Assembly (NCBI RefSeq): GCF_900106045.1
Contig: NZ_LT629802.1
Span: forward strand, 1,860,001 to 1,924,000
Direction of reading: 5' to 3'
DNA length: 64,000 nucleotides
From: Pseudomonas mucidolens
GTDB lineage: Bacteria > Pseudomonadota > Gammaproteobacteria > Pseudomonadales > Pseudomonadaceae
The notes below the pieces were generated by a model. It made no database searches. It was not told the DNA's origin and worked only from the letters and a program-made list of their open reading frames with translations. The translations under genes were made by a program, and so were the position numbers. Each line of letters begins with the position of its first letter. Positions within the stretch are counted from its first letter, which is position 1. This document shows, piece after piece, positions 1 to 10,409 of the stretch.

Positions 1-383
1 TGCCCCAGCGCCGCCCAGCCGATCAGGCTTGCCGCCTGCGCCGCGAGTACCGACTTGAACATCTGTCCGGAGCCGAAGAACAGCCGGCGGCTTTGCTCCA
101 CCATGATGAAAATTGGCCGTTCGCGCTCCTCATGAAACAACTTGGTATGGGGTTCCTGGGTGCGGGCGGTCACGCGCCAGTCAATGGTGCGTACATCGTC
201 GCCGGCCTGATAAACCCGAACCTGATCGAAGTCGACCCCGCGTCCGCGCAATTTCGAGTGATGCAGGCCGATCAACGGGCTGCGCTGGCTTGGCGTGGAA
301 AAAAGCTGCACTTCCCGTACGCGATGACGCATCTCGATCAATTCGCCCAGGGTCACGCGGATACCGGATTCGTCAGCGTTCAT
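1..383 (-). CDS. DUF58 domain protein, N-terminal part (cut by window edge)
   Basis: Translation from the ATG at 383 gives about 127 residues before the window ends. It carries the signature of the DUF58 (von Willebrand-like) family: a GLHHSKLRGRGVDFDQVR stretch, then YQAGDDVRTIDWRVTARTQ, then the hydrophobic FIMVEQSRRLFFGSG segment. DUF58 proteins are typically encoded just after a MoxR ATPase and are thought to act with it in assembling or activating membrane or metal-containing complexes. The gene starts 5 nt after the MoxR stop codon, so the two are almost certainly cotranscribed. The C-terminal part is outside the window. Confidence 0.85.
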   Translation of the reverse strand, partial: MNADESGIRVTLGELIEMRHRVREVQLFSTPSQRSPLIGLHHSKLRGRGVDFDQVRVYQAGDDVRTIDWRVTARTQEPHTKLFHEERERPIFIMVEQSRRLFFGSGQMFKSVLAAQAASLIGWAALG

Positions 384-388
384 GGGGT

Positions 389-1348
<960 letters not shown>

Positions 1349-1470
1349 CGATGACGGTTCCTGGAAAGATGAGCCTGGGAATTGTGAAAACGCCAAGGCC
1401 TGGGGAGCTTACTTTAATCCATCGAGGGGCCCGGCGACTAACGGCGTGCGGGGTATTTTTTGAAAACCTT

Positions 1471-1569
1471 GCAGGAGCGAGCGTGCTCGCGAAAAACCGG
1501 CGAACGCTTCGGGGGGGGCAGATTTCCCGCGTCATCGTTGCCGGCCTTCGCGAGTAAGCTCGCTCCTAC
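1471..1569. repeat. REP doublet (inverted pair)
   Basis: Two inverted copies of the GGAGCGAGC-n-GCTCGCGA palindrome, at 1471-1493 and about 1547-1569, separated by a unique spacer. This is the same family as those at 25307, 31429, 40861, 41123 and 59661. The copy here is more diverged than the others (GCAGGAGCGAGCGTGCTC and GCGAGTAAGCTC). It lies between the MoxR gene and a small hypothetical gene. Confidence 0.85.
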
Positions 1570-1585
1570 GGGGAATTGCCGCGTT

Positions 1586-1936
1586 TCAGGCGCGGATATA
1601 GCTGCCGGTGCCCGTGAGAATGTTCTGCAGGGTTTGTTCCACCTCGGCCAAGTCCGACTCGGCGGTCGCGTGACTGATCTGCAGATGATCCTTGCCACCC
1701 AGCGCATCGGCATCGCCCGCCGCCAGTTCGATCAGCAGCGTCGATGCACTCAGCGTGACCTTCAACCCATCAAGCGTGGAGGGCTCGTAGTCCCACGTCA
1801 GTTCCACCTCATCCTCATCCGGATAACGCGTCAGCATGAACATCTCGCCGTTTTCGCCGTGGCAGCAGAGCATGGCCATGTTGTCTTCTTCGTCATCGCA
1901 CGGGTTAACGATCAGGTGGGCGGTGGTCAATTGCAT
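1586..1936 (-). CDS. Conserved small hypothetical protein, 116 aa
   Basis: Starts at the ATG at 1936 (MQLTTAHLIVNP), preceded by an AGGA about 9 nt upstream; the open frame extends further up but without a ribosome site. The protein is acidic and soluble, with no signal peptide or membrane segment. The middle (GENGEMFMLTRYPDEDEVEL then LSASTLLIELAAGDADAL) looks like alternating beta strands. I do not recognise a named domain. It stands alone between a REP doublet and the gdhB upstream region. Confidence 0.7.
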   Translation of the reverse strand: MQLTTAHLIVNPCDDEEDNMAMLCCHGENGEMFMLTRYPDEDEVELTWDYEPSTLDGLKVTLSASTLLIELAAGDADALGGKDHLQISHATAESDLAEVEQTLQNILTGTGSYIRA

Positions 1937-2399
1937 GGGGAATCCTGTCTGGGGGAGGTGCTGCCGGGCAATTGTGCCATTGCAACACATTTTGTGCAGC
2001 GTTCTGGCATGACCAGAGGCCTCGCGTCAGTCATTTTAGGGGCTTGCTGGTGCAAAAGAAGCGGTTTTTTAGTTGGGTTGAAGGGGGTTGCACAAGTTGC
2101 AACCCGAAGGTAGCGTGCCGATGACCGAATATGTCGCAGCATCGCAAGCAGCCCACTTCCCACACTCGCTAAGCTGCGCAACGGATGTGTCGCTAGCGAG
2201 ACTCTGACCTGCCCGTCGTTGCGTCGTCCGCAGGCGCGCATCCAGTGGAAGTTGAATGTGACCTGATAGTCTTGTCCAGCTTCACCCACCTGTCACTCTG
2301 AATTCGTTATGGTAGAACCCGAACAGAGATGACGGTCTCCCCGCAAGGGGATAACACGCGACGCTTCCATCAATAACAAGCCCAAGCGGAGTACCACAG
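1937..2399. other. Intergenic region upstream of gdhB, with one inverted repeat
   Basis: About 460 nt between divergent genes with no convincing coding frame. The one clear structure is a perfect 8-bp inverted repeat GGGTTGCA / TGCAACCC at 2085-2092 and 2098-2105 with a 5-nt spacer. No U-tract follows it on either strand, so an operator is more likely than a terminator. Promoters for the small hypothetical gene and for gdhB should both lie here. Confidence 0.5.
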
Positions 2400-5300
2400 A
2401 TGGCGTTCTTCACCGCAGCCAGCAAGGCCGACTTCCAGCACCAACTGCAAGCGGCACTGGCGCAGCACATCAGTGAACAGGCACTGCCACAAGTGGCGCT
2501 GTTCGCCGAGCAATTCTTCGGCATTATTTCCCTGGATGAACTGACCCAGCGTCGAATGTCCGACCTGGCTGGTTGCACCCTGTCTGCCTGGCGCCTGCTT
2601 GAGCGCTTTGATCACACCCAGTCGCAAGTGCGGGTCTACAACCCTGATTACGAACGTCACGGCTGGCAGTCGACCCACACCGCGGTCGAAGTGCTGCACC
2701 ACGACCTACCTTTCCTGGTGGACTCGGTGCGTACCGAGCTGAATCGCCGCGGCTACAGCATCCATACTTTGCAAACCACCGTACTCAGCGTACGCCGTGG
2801 CAAGAAGGGCGAGTTGCTGGAAGTCCTGCCCAAGGGCACCGTTGGCGAGGGTATTGAACAAGAATCGCTGATGTACCTGGAGATCGATCGCTGCGCCAAC
2901 ACCGCCGAGCTGAATGTCCTGAGCAAGGAGCTCGAGCAGGTACTGGGTGAAGTGCGCGTCGCCGTGGCTGATTTCGAGCCGATGAAAGCCAAGGTCCAGG
3001 ACCTGCTGGTGGGGATCGACAACAGCCAGTTCGCCATCGAAGGCGACGAAAAAGCCGAGATCAAGAGTTTCCTGGAATGGCTGGTGGGCAACCACTTCAC
3101 CTTCCTTGGCTATGAAGAATTTGTGGTACGTGACGAGCAGGGTGGTGGTCATATCGAATATGACACCAGCTCCTTCCTCGGTCTGACCAAACTGTTGCGC
3201 GCCGGCCTCACCGCCGATGACCTGCGCATCGAAGACTACGCCGTCAATTACCTGCAAGAACCGACCGTGCTGTCGTTCGCCAAGGCGGCGCACCCAAGCC
3301 GCGTGCACCGTCCGGCTTACCCGGACTATGTGTCGATCCGCCAGATCGACGCCGACGGCAAGGTCATCAAGGAATGCCGCTTCATGGGCCTCTACACCTC
3401 TTCGGTGTATGGCGAAAGCGTGCGAGTCACCCCGTATATCCGTCGCAAGGTCGCGGAAATCGAGCGCCGTTCGGGCTTCCAGGCCAAAGCGCACCTGGGC
3501 AAAGAGCTGGCTCAAGTCGTCGAAGTGCTGCCCCGTGACGACCTGTTCCAGACGCCGGTGGACGAGTTGTTCAGCACCGTGATGTCGATCGTGCAGATCC
3601 AGGAACGCAACAAGATCCGCGTGTTCCTGCGCAAAGACCCGTACGGTCGCTTCTGCTACTGCCTGGCCTACGTGCCGCGTGATATCTACTCCACCGAAGT
3701 GCGCCAGAAGATCCAACAAGTGCTGATGGATCGCCTGAAAGCATCGGACTGCGAGTTCTGGACCTTCTTCTCCGAATCGGTGCTGGCGCGTGTGCAACTG
3801 ATTCTGCGGGTGGATCCGAAGAACCGCCTGGATATCGATCCGCTGTTGCTGGAAAAAGAAGTGGTGCAAGCCTGCCGCAGCTGGCAGGACGACTACGCCA
3901 GCCTGGTTGTCGAGAGTTTTGGCGAAGCCCATGGCACCAACGTGCTGGCGGACTTCCCGAAAGGTTTCCCCGCCGGTTACCGCGAGCGCTTCGCGGCGCA
4001 CTCGGCCGTGGTCGATATGCAGCACCTGTTGAACCTGACCGAAGCCAAGCCGCTGGTGATGAGCTTCTATCAGCCGCTGGGGCATGTGACCGGCCAGCAA
4101 GAATTGCACTGCAAGCTGTATCACGCTGACACGCCGCTGGCGCTGTCCGACGTCTTGCCGATTCTGGAAAACCTCGGTTTGCGCGTACTGGGGGAATTCC
4201 CGTACCGTCTGCGCCACGCCAATGGCCGCGAGTTCTGGATCCATGACTTTGCGTTTACCGCCGCCGAAGGCCTGAACCTCGATATCCAGCAGCTCAACGA
4301 CACGCTGCAGGACGCGTTTGTGCATATCGTCAATGGCGATGCCGAGAACGATGCGTTCAACCGGCTGGTGCTGACTGCTGGCCTGCCATGGCGCGACGTG
4401 GCGCTGTTGCGTGCCTATGCCCGCTACCTCAAGCAGATCCGCCTGGGCTTTGACCTGGGTTACATCGCCGGCACCCTGAACAACCACACCGACATCGCCC
4501 GCGAGTTGACCCGGTTGTTCAAGACCCGCTTCTATCTGGCGCGCAAACTCACCAGTGACGATCTGGAAGACAAACAACTGCGCCTGGAACAGGCCATCCT
4601 GACCGCGCTGGACGATGTCCAGGTGCTCAACGAAGACCGCATCCTGCGTCGCTATCTGGACCTGATCAAAGCGACCTTGCGCACCAACTTCTACCAGACG
4701 GATGCCAACGGTCAGAACAAGTCGTACTTCAGCTTCAAGTTCAACCCGCACGCGATTCCCGAACTGCCCAAGCCGGTGCCGAAGTTCGAGATCTTCGTCT
4801 ATTCGCCACGGGTCGAAGGCGTGCACCTGCGCTTCGGTACCGTCGCTCGTGGTGGCCTGCGCTGGTCCGACCGTGAAGAAGACTTCCGTACCGAGGTCCT
4901 GGGCCTGGTCAAGGCCCAGCAAGTGAAGAACTCGGTGATTGTGCCGGTGGGCGCCAAGGGCGGTTTCTTGCCGCGTCGCCTGCCATTGGGCGGCAGCCGG
5001 GACGAGATCGCGGCCGAGGGCATTGCCTGCTACCGCATCTTCATCTCCGGTCTGTTGGACATCACCGACAATCTGAAGGACGGCGCGCTGGTGCCGCCCA
5101 CCAACGTCGTGCGCCATGACGAGGATGATCCGTACCTGGTGGTTGCGGCAGACAAGGGCACCGCGACCTTCTCCGACATCGCCAACGGCATCGCCATCGA
5201 CTACGGTTTCTGGCTGGGCGACGCGTTCGCTTCCGGTGGTTCTGCAGGTTACGACCATAAGAAGATGGGCATTACCGCCAGAGGCGCGTGGGTGGGTGTG

Positions 5301-7259
5301 CAGCGTCACTTCCGTGAGCGCGGCATCAACGTCCAGGAAGACAGCATTACCGTGGTCGGCGTGGGCGACATGGCGGGCGACGTATTCGGCAACGGCTTGT
5401 TGATGTCCGACAAGCTGCAGCTGGTCGCGGCCTTCAACCACCTGCACATCTTCATCGATCCGAACCCGAACCCGGCCACCAGCTTCGTCGAGCGTCAGCG
5501 CTTGTTCGACCTGCCACGTTCGGCCTGGACCGATTACGACAGCAGCATCATGTCTGAAGGCGGCGGTATCTTCTCGCGTAGCGCGAAGAGCATCGCTATC
5601 TCGCCACAAATGAAAGAACGCTTCGACATCCAGGTCGACAAGCTGACCCCGACCGAACTGCTGAATGCCTTGCTCAAGGCGCCGGTGGACCTGTTGTGGA
5701 ACGGCGGCATCGGTACGTACGTCAAGGCCAGCACCGAAAGCCACGCCGATGTAGGCGACAAGGCCAACGACGCACTGCGCGTCAACGGTAACGAGTTGCG
5801 CTGCAAGGTGGTGGGCGAGGGCGGCAACCTCGGCATGACCCAACTGGGTCGTGTGGAGTTCGGCCTCAATGGCGGCGGTTCCAACACTGACTTTATTGAC
5901 AATGCCGGTGGCGTGGACTGCTCTGACCACGAAGTGAACATCAAGATCCTGCTCAACGAAGTGGTGCAGGCCGGTGACATGACCGACAAGCAACGCAACC
6001 AGTTGCTGGCGAGCATGACCGACGAAGTCGGCAACCTGGTGTTGGGCAACAACTACAAGCAGACCCAGGCGTTGTCGTTGGCGGCACGTCGTGCCTATGA
6101 GCGCATCGCCGAATACAAACGCCTGATGAGCGACCTGGAAAGCCGTGGCAAGCTGGACCGCGCCATCGAGTTCCTGCCGTCGGAAGACCAGCTCGGTGAG
6201 CGCATCGCCGCGGGCAAGGGCCTGACTCGTCCAGAGCTGTCGGTATTGATTTCCTACAGCAAGATCGATCTCAAGGAAGCGTTGCTCAATTCCCAGGTGC
6301 CGGATGATGACTACCTGACCCGTGACATGGAGACCGCGTTCCCGCCGAGCCTGGTGACCAAGTTCTCCGACGCCATGCGCCGTCACCGCCTCAAGCGCGA
6401 GATCGTCAGCACCCAGATCGCCAACGACCTGGTCAACCACATGGGCATCACCTTCGTTCAGCGACTCAAGGAGTCCACCGGCATGAGCCCGGCGAACGTG
6501 GCGGGTGCTTATGTGATCGTGCGTGACATCTTCCACCTCCCGCATTGGTTCCGTCAGATCGAAGCCCTGGACCACCAGGTCTCGGCTGATGTGCAGCTGG
6601 CGTTGATGGATGAGCTGATGCGCCTGGGGCGCCGTGCCACGCGCTGGTTCTTGCGTAGCCGTCGCAACGAGCAGGATGCAGGGCGTGATGTTGCGCACTT
6701 CGGTCCGCATTTGGCGGCGTTGGGCCTCAAGCTCGACGAACTGCTGGAAGGTCCGACCCGCGAAGGCTGGCAGAACCGTTATCAGGCCTACACCGAGGCG
6801 GGTGTACCGGAACTGCTGGCGCGCATGGTTGCCGGCACTACGCACCTGTACACACTGTTGCCGATCATCGAAGCCGCCGACGTTACCGGCCAGAGCGCTG
6901 CCGACGTGGCCAAGGCCTACTTCGCGGTGGGCAGCGCCCTGGACTTGCCATGGTACCTGCAGCAGATCAGCGATCTGCCGGTGGGCAACAACTGGCAGGC
7001 CCAGGCCCGGGAAGCCTTCCGCGACGATGTGGACTGGCAGCAACGGGCGATCACCATCAAGGTTCTGCAAATGGCCGACGGCCCCGACAACATGGAAGCT
7101 CGCGTGGCTCTGTGGCTGGAGCAGAACATGAGCATGGTCGAGCGCTGGCGCGCCATGATGGTGGAAATTCGTGCTGCGGTGGGCACGGACTACGCCATGT
7201 ACGCGGTGGCCAACCGTGAACTGCTGGACCTGGCATTGAGCGGTCAATCGGTGCTGTAA
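2400..7259 (+). CDS. gdhB: NAD-specific glutamate dehydrogenase, large 180-kDa type
   Basis: A 1,619-residue protein, the full size of the 180-kDa GDH class, which converts L-glutamate + NAD+ to 2-oxoglutarate + ammonia in glutamate and arginine catabolism. The N-terminal half holds the ACT-like regulatory modules (for example ...HDLPFLVDSVRTELNRRGYS... near residue 100). The catalytic GDH core starts around residue 810 with GGLRWSDREEDFRTEVLGL followed by KAQQVKNSVIVPVGAKGGF, which contains the glutamate-binding and catalytic lysines. The NAD-binding Rossmann part has VVGVGDMAGDVFGNG. The C-terminal region is the helical extension of this class. The ATG at 2400 follows an AGCGGAG site. It is monocistronic and ends in a strong terminator. 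Confidence 0.97.
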   Translation: MAFFTAASKADFQHQLQAALAQHISEQALPQVALFAEQFFGIISLDELTQRRMSDLAGCTLSAWRLLERFDHTQSQVRVYNPDYERHGWQSTHTAVEVLHHDLPFLVDSVRTELNRRGYSIHTLQTTVLSVRRGKKGELLEVLPKGTVGEGIEQESLMYLEIDRCANTAELNVLSKELEQVLGEVRVAVADFEPMKAKVQDLLVGIDNSQFAIEGDEKAEIKSFLEWLVGNHFTFLGYEEFVVRDEQGGGHIEYDTSSFLGLTKLLRAGLTADDLRIEDYAVNYLQEPTVLSFAKAAHPSRVHRPAYPDYVSIRQIDADGKVIKECRFMGLYTSSVYGESVRVTPYIRRKVAEIERRSGFQAKAHLGKELAQVVEVLPRDDLFQTPVDELFSTVMSIVQIQERNKIRVFLRKDPYGRFCYCLAYVPRDIYSTEVRQKIQQVLMDRLKASDCEFWTFFSESVLARVQLILRVDPKNRLDIDPLLLEKEVVQACRSWQDDYASLVVESFGEAHGTNVLADFPKGFPAGYRERFAAHSAVVDMQHLLNLTEAKPLVMSFYQPLGHVTGQQELHCKLYHADTPLALSDVLPILENLGLRVLGEFPYRLRHANGREFWIHDFAFTAAEGLNLDIQQLNDTLQDAFVHIVNGDAENDAFNRLVLTAGLPWRDVALLRAYARYLKQIRLGFDLGYIAGTLNNHTDIARELTRLFKTRFYLARKLTSDDLEDKQLRLEQAILTALDDVQVLNEDRILRRYLDLIKATLRTNFYQTDANGQNKSYFSFKFNPHAIPELPKPVPKFEIFVYSPRVEGVHLRFGTVARGGLRWSDREEDFRTEVLGLVKAQQVKNSVIVPVGAKGGFLPRRLPLGGSRDEIAAEGIACYRIFISGLLDITDNLKDGALVPPTNVVRHDEDDPYLVVAADKGTATFSDIANGIAIDYGFWLGDAFASGGSAGYDHKKMGITARGAWVGVQRHFRERGINVQEDSITVVGVGDMAGDVFGNGLLMSDKLQLVAAFNHLHIFIDPNPNPATSFVERQRLFDLPRSAWTDYDSSIMSEGGGIFSRSAKSIAISPQMKERFDIQVDKLTPTELLNALLKAPVDLLWNGGIGTYVKASTESHADVGDKANDALRVNGNELRCKVVGEGGNLGMTQLGRVEFGLNGGGSNTDFIDNAGGVDCSDHEVNIKILLNEVVQAGDMTDKQRNQLLASMTDEVGNLVLGNNYKQTQALSLAARRAYERIAEYKRLMSDLESRGKLDRAIEFLPSEDQLGERIAAGKGLTRPELSVLISYSKIDLKEALLNSQVPDDDYLTRDMETAFPPSLVTKFSDAMRRHRLKREIVSTQIANDLVNHMGITFVQRLKESTGMSPANVAGAYVIVRDIFHLPHWFRQIEALDHQVSADVQLALMDELMRLGRRATRWFLRSRRNEQDAGRDVAHFGPHLAALGLKLDELLEGPTREGWQNRYQAYTEAGVPELLARMVAGTTHLYTLLPIIEAADVTGQSAADVAKAYFAVGSALDLPWYLQQISDLPVGNNWQAQAREAFRDDVDWQQRAITIKVLQMADGPDNMEARVALWLEQNMSMVERWRAMMVEIRAAVGTDYAMYAVANRELLDLALSGQSVL

Positions 7260-7282
7260 CAGGCCTGATCGAACGTTAAGAC

Positions 7283-7316
7283 AAAAGCCCCGTATCGCGA
7301 GATGCGGGGCTTTTTT
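7283..7316 (+). terminator. Rho-independent terminator of gdhB
   Basis: AAAGCCCCG and CGGGGCTTT form a perfect stem around a loop, followed by TTTTTT, starting about 23 nt after the gdhB stop codon. Confidence 0.92.
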
Positions 7317-7351
7317 GCGTGCTGTTAGAGCAGCAACTGTGGGAGGACGGG

Positions 7352-7411
7352 TATCTGTGGGTAAGGGATGTCTATGGGTAAGGGATATCTATGGGTAATG
7401 GATATCTGTGG
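7352..7411. repeat. 17-bp tandem repeat, about 3.5 copies
   Basis: Units start at 7352, 7369, 7386 and 7403 (the last partial), with the pattern TATCTRTGGGTAAGGGA and one to two changes per copy. The final partial unit runs directly into the left arm of the long hairpin that follows. Noncoding. Confidence 0.85.
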
Positions 7412-7542
7412 CGAGGGGGCTTGTCCCCCGTTGGGCTGCGCAGCAGCCCTAATAAAGACAAATGCGGTGTATCAGGCACTCTTCAGCGATTGGTTTTTGG
7501 GGCTGCTGCGCAGCCCAACGGGGGACAAGCCCCCTCGCCACA
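7407..7542. repeat. Long inverted repeat (second REP family)
   Basis: Arms at 7407-7449 and 7500-7542 are perfectly complementary over 43 nt, beginning TGTGGCGAGGGGGCTTG and containing GTTGGGCTGCGCAGCAGCCC; the loop is 50 nt. Each arm also contains smaller internal palindromes (GGGGGCTTGTCCCCC and GGGCTGCGCAGCAGCCC). It belongs to the family of the outer hairpin at 31377-31571. It sits between convergent genes and would block transcription from both sides. Confidence 0.9.
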
Positions 7543-7564
7543 GAAGTCAAACAGGTGACATCGT

Positions 7565-8245
7565 TTACCGGCTCAAGACGGCTTGCAGGTGATCGAGGTG
7601 CCGGGTCATCGAGGTTATGGCGGCACCGGCATCACCGCACTCAAGGGCTTCGACAATGTGCAGCTGCTCACGCCAATCGCTGGCGAGGTGCCCGCGCTGG
7701 GCGATGACCAACGCGGTCAACGGCACCAGGCTGTTGAGAAACTGCGCCAACGGTCCGTTGCCGGCGATGCTGGCCAACACCATATGAAACTCGCCTGAAA
7801 GCCGAATCGCCGCGCCCGGTTGATTGCGCTCGTCGGCTTCCCGTTGCCGGGCAATCAACTCGCGCAGTTGGCGCACGTGGGGCGGGGTTGCGTGGGTGCA
7901 GGCCAGTTGCACCACGGTCACTTCCATCAAGCGCCGAGCTTCGAGAATATGCTGCACTTGCCGGGCGTCTGGCGCTGCCACCTGGGCGCGAAGGTTGGGG
8001 CGCAGGATGATCACGTGCTGCTCGGCCAAGCGCGCCAGAACCCGGCGGATGACACTGCGGCTGACGCCAAAGCTTTGCGCCAGGCTTTCTTCGGTGAAGC
8101 GGCTGGCCGGGACGATGCGCTGTTCGAGAATGGCCTCGAACACGCGTGGGTAGATATCATCCGCCGAGAGCTTGTTGCCAGCCACCAGGCGCATGGTGGG
8201 CAGGGCTGCGACAGCAATGTTGCGTTGCAAGGCGTGGGCGGTCAT
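7565..8245 (-). CDS. GntR family regulator with FCD domain
   Basis: A 226-residue protein. The N-terminal winged helix contains FTEESLAQSFGVSRSVIRRVLARL (about residues 51-75) and is followed by an all-helical FCD effector domain whose metal ligands are suggested by EARRLME, GEFHMVLASIAGN and the final HIVEALECGD histidine. FCD regulators usually respond to small carboxylates. The N-terminal 30 residues are longer than usual, and a later start at residue 18 (MRLVAGNKL) is possible. It sits 15 nt downstream of a second GntR gene on the same strand, suggesting cotranscription. Target unknown. Confidence 0.88.
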   Translation of the reverse strand: MTAHALQRNIAVAALPTMRLVAGNKLSADDIYPRVFEAILEQRIVPASRFTEESLAQSFGVSRSVIRRVLARLAEQHVIILRPNLRAQVAAPDARQVQHILEARRLMEVTVVQLACTHATPPHVRQLRELIARQREADERNQPGAAIRLSGEFHMVLASIAGNGPLAQFLNSLVPLTALVIAQRGHLASDWREQLHIVEALECGDAGAAITSMTRHLDHLQAVLSR

Positions 8246-8260
8246 GGCCTGTCTCCAATG

Positions 8261-8962
8261 TCAGCTGCCGAGATGGTCGTCCGGGATGTTCAGGGCGATG
8301 CCCATGCGCTGGCCTTCCATCAGGATATGGCGGCGCATTTCGGCACTGGCCAGGGCGCTGTTCTTATTGCGAATGGCGCGCACCACGGCGTCGTTTTCCT
8401 GCAAGCGCTCCGCCAGGTGTTCAGGTGAGTTGCGCAGCACTTGGGCGCTCTGCTTGAGGGCGTTACTGGTCTGCTGCACCACGTTCTGGAAGATTGGGTT
8501 GGAGGTCAGCGCAAACAGTTCTTCGTGGAAGGCGATGTAAGCATTCATCCCGGCTTCGCTGTCGCCGGCGTCCAAGGCTTCGCGCATGTCCATCAGGGTC
8601 AGGCGCAGCTGCCCGACTTCCTTGCTGCTGATGGACTGGGCCACCAGGCCGACGATAAAGGGCTCCAGGGTGTAGCGCAGTTGCAGGATGTCTTCGAGGC
8701 TGGCGTCGGCCACAGCGTCGCTGGCCTGGGGTTCGCTGACGCTGGTTTCCAGCACGACCACGCCTTTGCCGGGCATCGAACGCACCAGTCCGAGGGTTTC
8801 CAGCACAATCACGGCTTCGCGCAGGCTTGGACGGCTGATACCCAATTGTTCGGCCAGTTCGCGTTGCCCGGGCAACATTTCCCCGCGCCGCCACTGACCC
8901 TGCGCCAGGGCGGCCCGCAGTTTTTCTACAACTGAATTGACAACAGTTGATGTGGTGATCAC
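8261..8962 (-). CDS. GntR family regulator with FCD domain (FadR/LldR type)
   Basis: A 233-residue regulator: wHTH with LPGQRELAEQLGISRPSLREAVIVLETLGL (residues 30-60) and the conserved MPGKGVVV wing, then an FCD domain with LQLRYTLEPFIVGL, FHEELFALTSNPIF and the C-terminal RRHILMEGQR. It is a different subfamily from its neighbour. It lies directly downstream of the symporter gene in the same orientation, and two GGTCTkACC sites upstream of that symporter fit FCD operators. I infer that it controls the transporter in response to an organic acid. Confidence 0.9.
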   Translation of the reverse strand: MITTSTVVNSVVEKLRAALAQGQWRRGEMLPGQRELAEQLGISRPSLREAVIVLETLGLVRSMPGKGVVVLETSVSEPQASDAVADASLEDILQLRYTLEPFIVGLVAQSISSKEVGQLRLTLMDMREALDAGDSEAGMNAYIAFHEELFALTSNPIFQNVVQQTSNALKQSAQVLRNSPEHLAERLQENDAVVRAIRNKNSALASAEMRRHILMEGQRMGIALNIPDDHLGS

Positions 8963-8996
8963 CTCGTGGCTCCTTGAAAAAAATACTGTCTTGACC

Positions 8997-9026
8997 GCAG
9001 GAACGAGGGGTACGCCTAGTTCCTGC
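8997..9026. repeat. Inverted repeat between symporter and GntR genes
   Basis: GCAGGAAC at 8997-9004 pairs perfectly with GTTCCTGC at 9019-9026. On the minus strand a run of seven T follows, but 13 nt away, so a classical terminator is doubtful; an operator for the GntR gene at 8261-8962 or an attenuating hairpin is equally possible. Confidence 0.45.
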
Positions 9027-9049
9027 AGGGTGTGGGGAATTGCAGTCTT

Positions 9050-10360
9050 CTAGAACTCCTGATGCGCCGGCTGCACCGGCTTCTTGGTCTGGAAGGCATA
9101 ACCTTGCTGGCCGTCGAGTACTTTGTTCGCCCGCTGGATATCAATGTCCTTTTCCCAGCGGGCAATGGCCACGGTAGCCACGCAGTTGCCGATCAGGTTG
9201 GTCAACGCGCGACCAATGCCCATGAACCAGTCCACCGCCAACACCAGCACCAGGCCTACCACCGGAATGGCCGGGATGGCGGTCAGCGTCGCCGCCAGAA
9301 TCACCAGGGCCGAGCCCGGAATCCCGTGGGCGCCCTTGGAGGTAATCAGCGATACCAGCAAGATCGTCATCAAGTCCGTCATCGACAGCGGCGTGCCGGT
9401 GGCATTGGCGATAAATACGATGGCCAGGGTCAGGTAGATCGAGAAACCGTCGAGGTTGAACGAGTAGCCGGTAGGAATCACCAGTCCCACCGTGGAACTG
9501 CCGATACCCAAGTGTTCCAGTTTACGCATGATCTGTGGCAACACCGCGTCGGAAGACGCGGTACCCATCACGATCAGCAATTCTTCGCGCAGGTATTTGA
9601 GCAGGGGCAACATGCGCAAGCCGGACAGACGCATCACCAGTCCCAGGATCAATGCGACAAAGGCGACGCACGTTAGGTAGAACAAGCCGACCAGGCTGCC
9701 CAGGTGTTGCAGCGAGTCCAGTCCGTAGGTGCTGGTGGTAAAGGCGATGGCGCCAAACACTCCAATGGGTGCCAGGCGCACAATCATGCCCATGATGCGA
9801 AAAATCACATGGCTCAGTTCATTGATCAGCCGCGAGATGCCGGAGGCCGCTTCACCCACCAGGTTCAGTGCGCTGCCAAACAGCACGGAGAACAACAGCA
9901 CCTGAAGCACGTTGTTGTCGGCAAAGGCGCCAATCACCGAGTTGGGGATGAGTTCCATCAAAAACTGGCTGGTGCCTTTGAGGTGCTGGCCACGGTCGGC
10001 CAGTTCATTGAGACCGGCGGAAGACAGCTGGTCCAGATGAATGTTGGCGCCGCTGCCGATCCCGGTGCTGAAAGCCAGAATCAGGCCCAGCACCAGGGCA
10101 ATGGTGGTCAGTATTTCAAAGTAGATCACTGACTTGAGGCCGATGCGCCCGACTTTCTTCAAGTCGCCGGCGCCAGAGATACCGCTGACTACGACGCAAA
10201 ACACAATCAAGCCAATCAGCATTTTGATCAGCTTGATGAAGCCATCACCCAAGGGTTTGAGTTGTGAAGAAAATTCTGGAAGGGCCAAGCCGCAAACTAT
10301 GCCAAGGATCAGGCCAATGACGACTTGCAGGAAAATCGAACGCGAGCACCATCTGAGCAT
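9050..10360 (-). CDS. Dicarboxylate:cation symporter (DctA/SLC1 family)
   Basis: A 436-residue inner-membrane transporter of the DAACS family. Family landmarks are in order: HP1 serine motif GTASSDAVLPQ (about residue 270), TM7 motif NLDGFSIYLTLAIVFIANA (about 305), HP2 TSKGAHGIPGSALVILAA (about 350), and TM8 VDWFMGIGRALTNLIGNCVATV (about 390). The TM7 variant NLDG replaces the common NMDG, and HP1 has two serines plus alanine instead of three serines, so the substrate may differ from the C4-dicarboxylates of DctA itself. The gene is followed by a GntR/FCD regulator. Confidence 0.9.
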   Translation of the reverse strand: MLRWCSRSIFLQVVIGLILGIVCGLALPEFSSQLKPLGDGFIKLIKMLIGLIVFCVVVSGISGAGDLKKVGRIGLKSVIYFEILTTIALVLGLILAFSTGIGSGANIHLDQLSSAGLNELADRGQHLKGTSQFLMELIPNSVIGAFADNNVLQVLLFSVLFGSALNLVGEAASGISRLINELSHVIFRIMGMIVRLAPIGVFGAIAFTTSTYGLDSLQHLGSLVGLFYLTCVAFVALILGLVMRLSGLRMLPLLKYLREELLIVMGTASSDAVLPQIMRKLEHLGIGSSTVGLVIPTGYSFNLDGFSIYLTLAIVFIANATGTPLSMTDLMTILLVSLITSKGAHGIPGSALVILAATLTAIPAIPVVGLVLVLAVDWFMGIGRALTNLIGNCVATVAIARWEKDIDIQRANKVLDGQQGYAFQTKKPVQPAHQEF

Positions 10361-10409
10361 GGGAAGGATCTCTATTCGGTGCCCTGGTGGGTCCAGGGCT
10401 TAATTGTTG

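Noticed and set aside
2706..7247. A 1,513-codon open frame antisense to gdhB
   Set aside because: It mirrors gdhB almost exactly, has no ribosome site or family resemblance, and its composition (rich in His, Gln, Val) is what the complement of high-GC codons gives.
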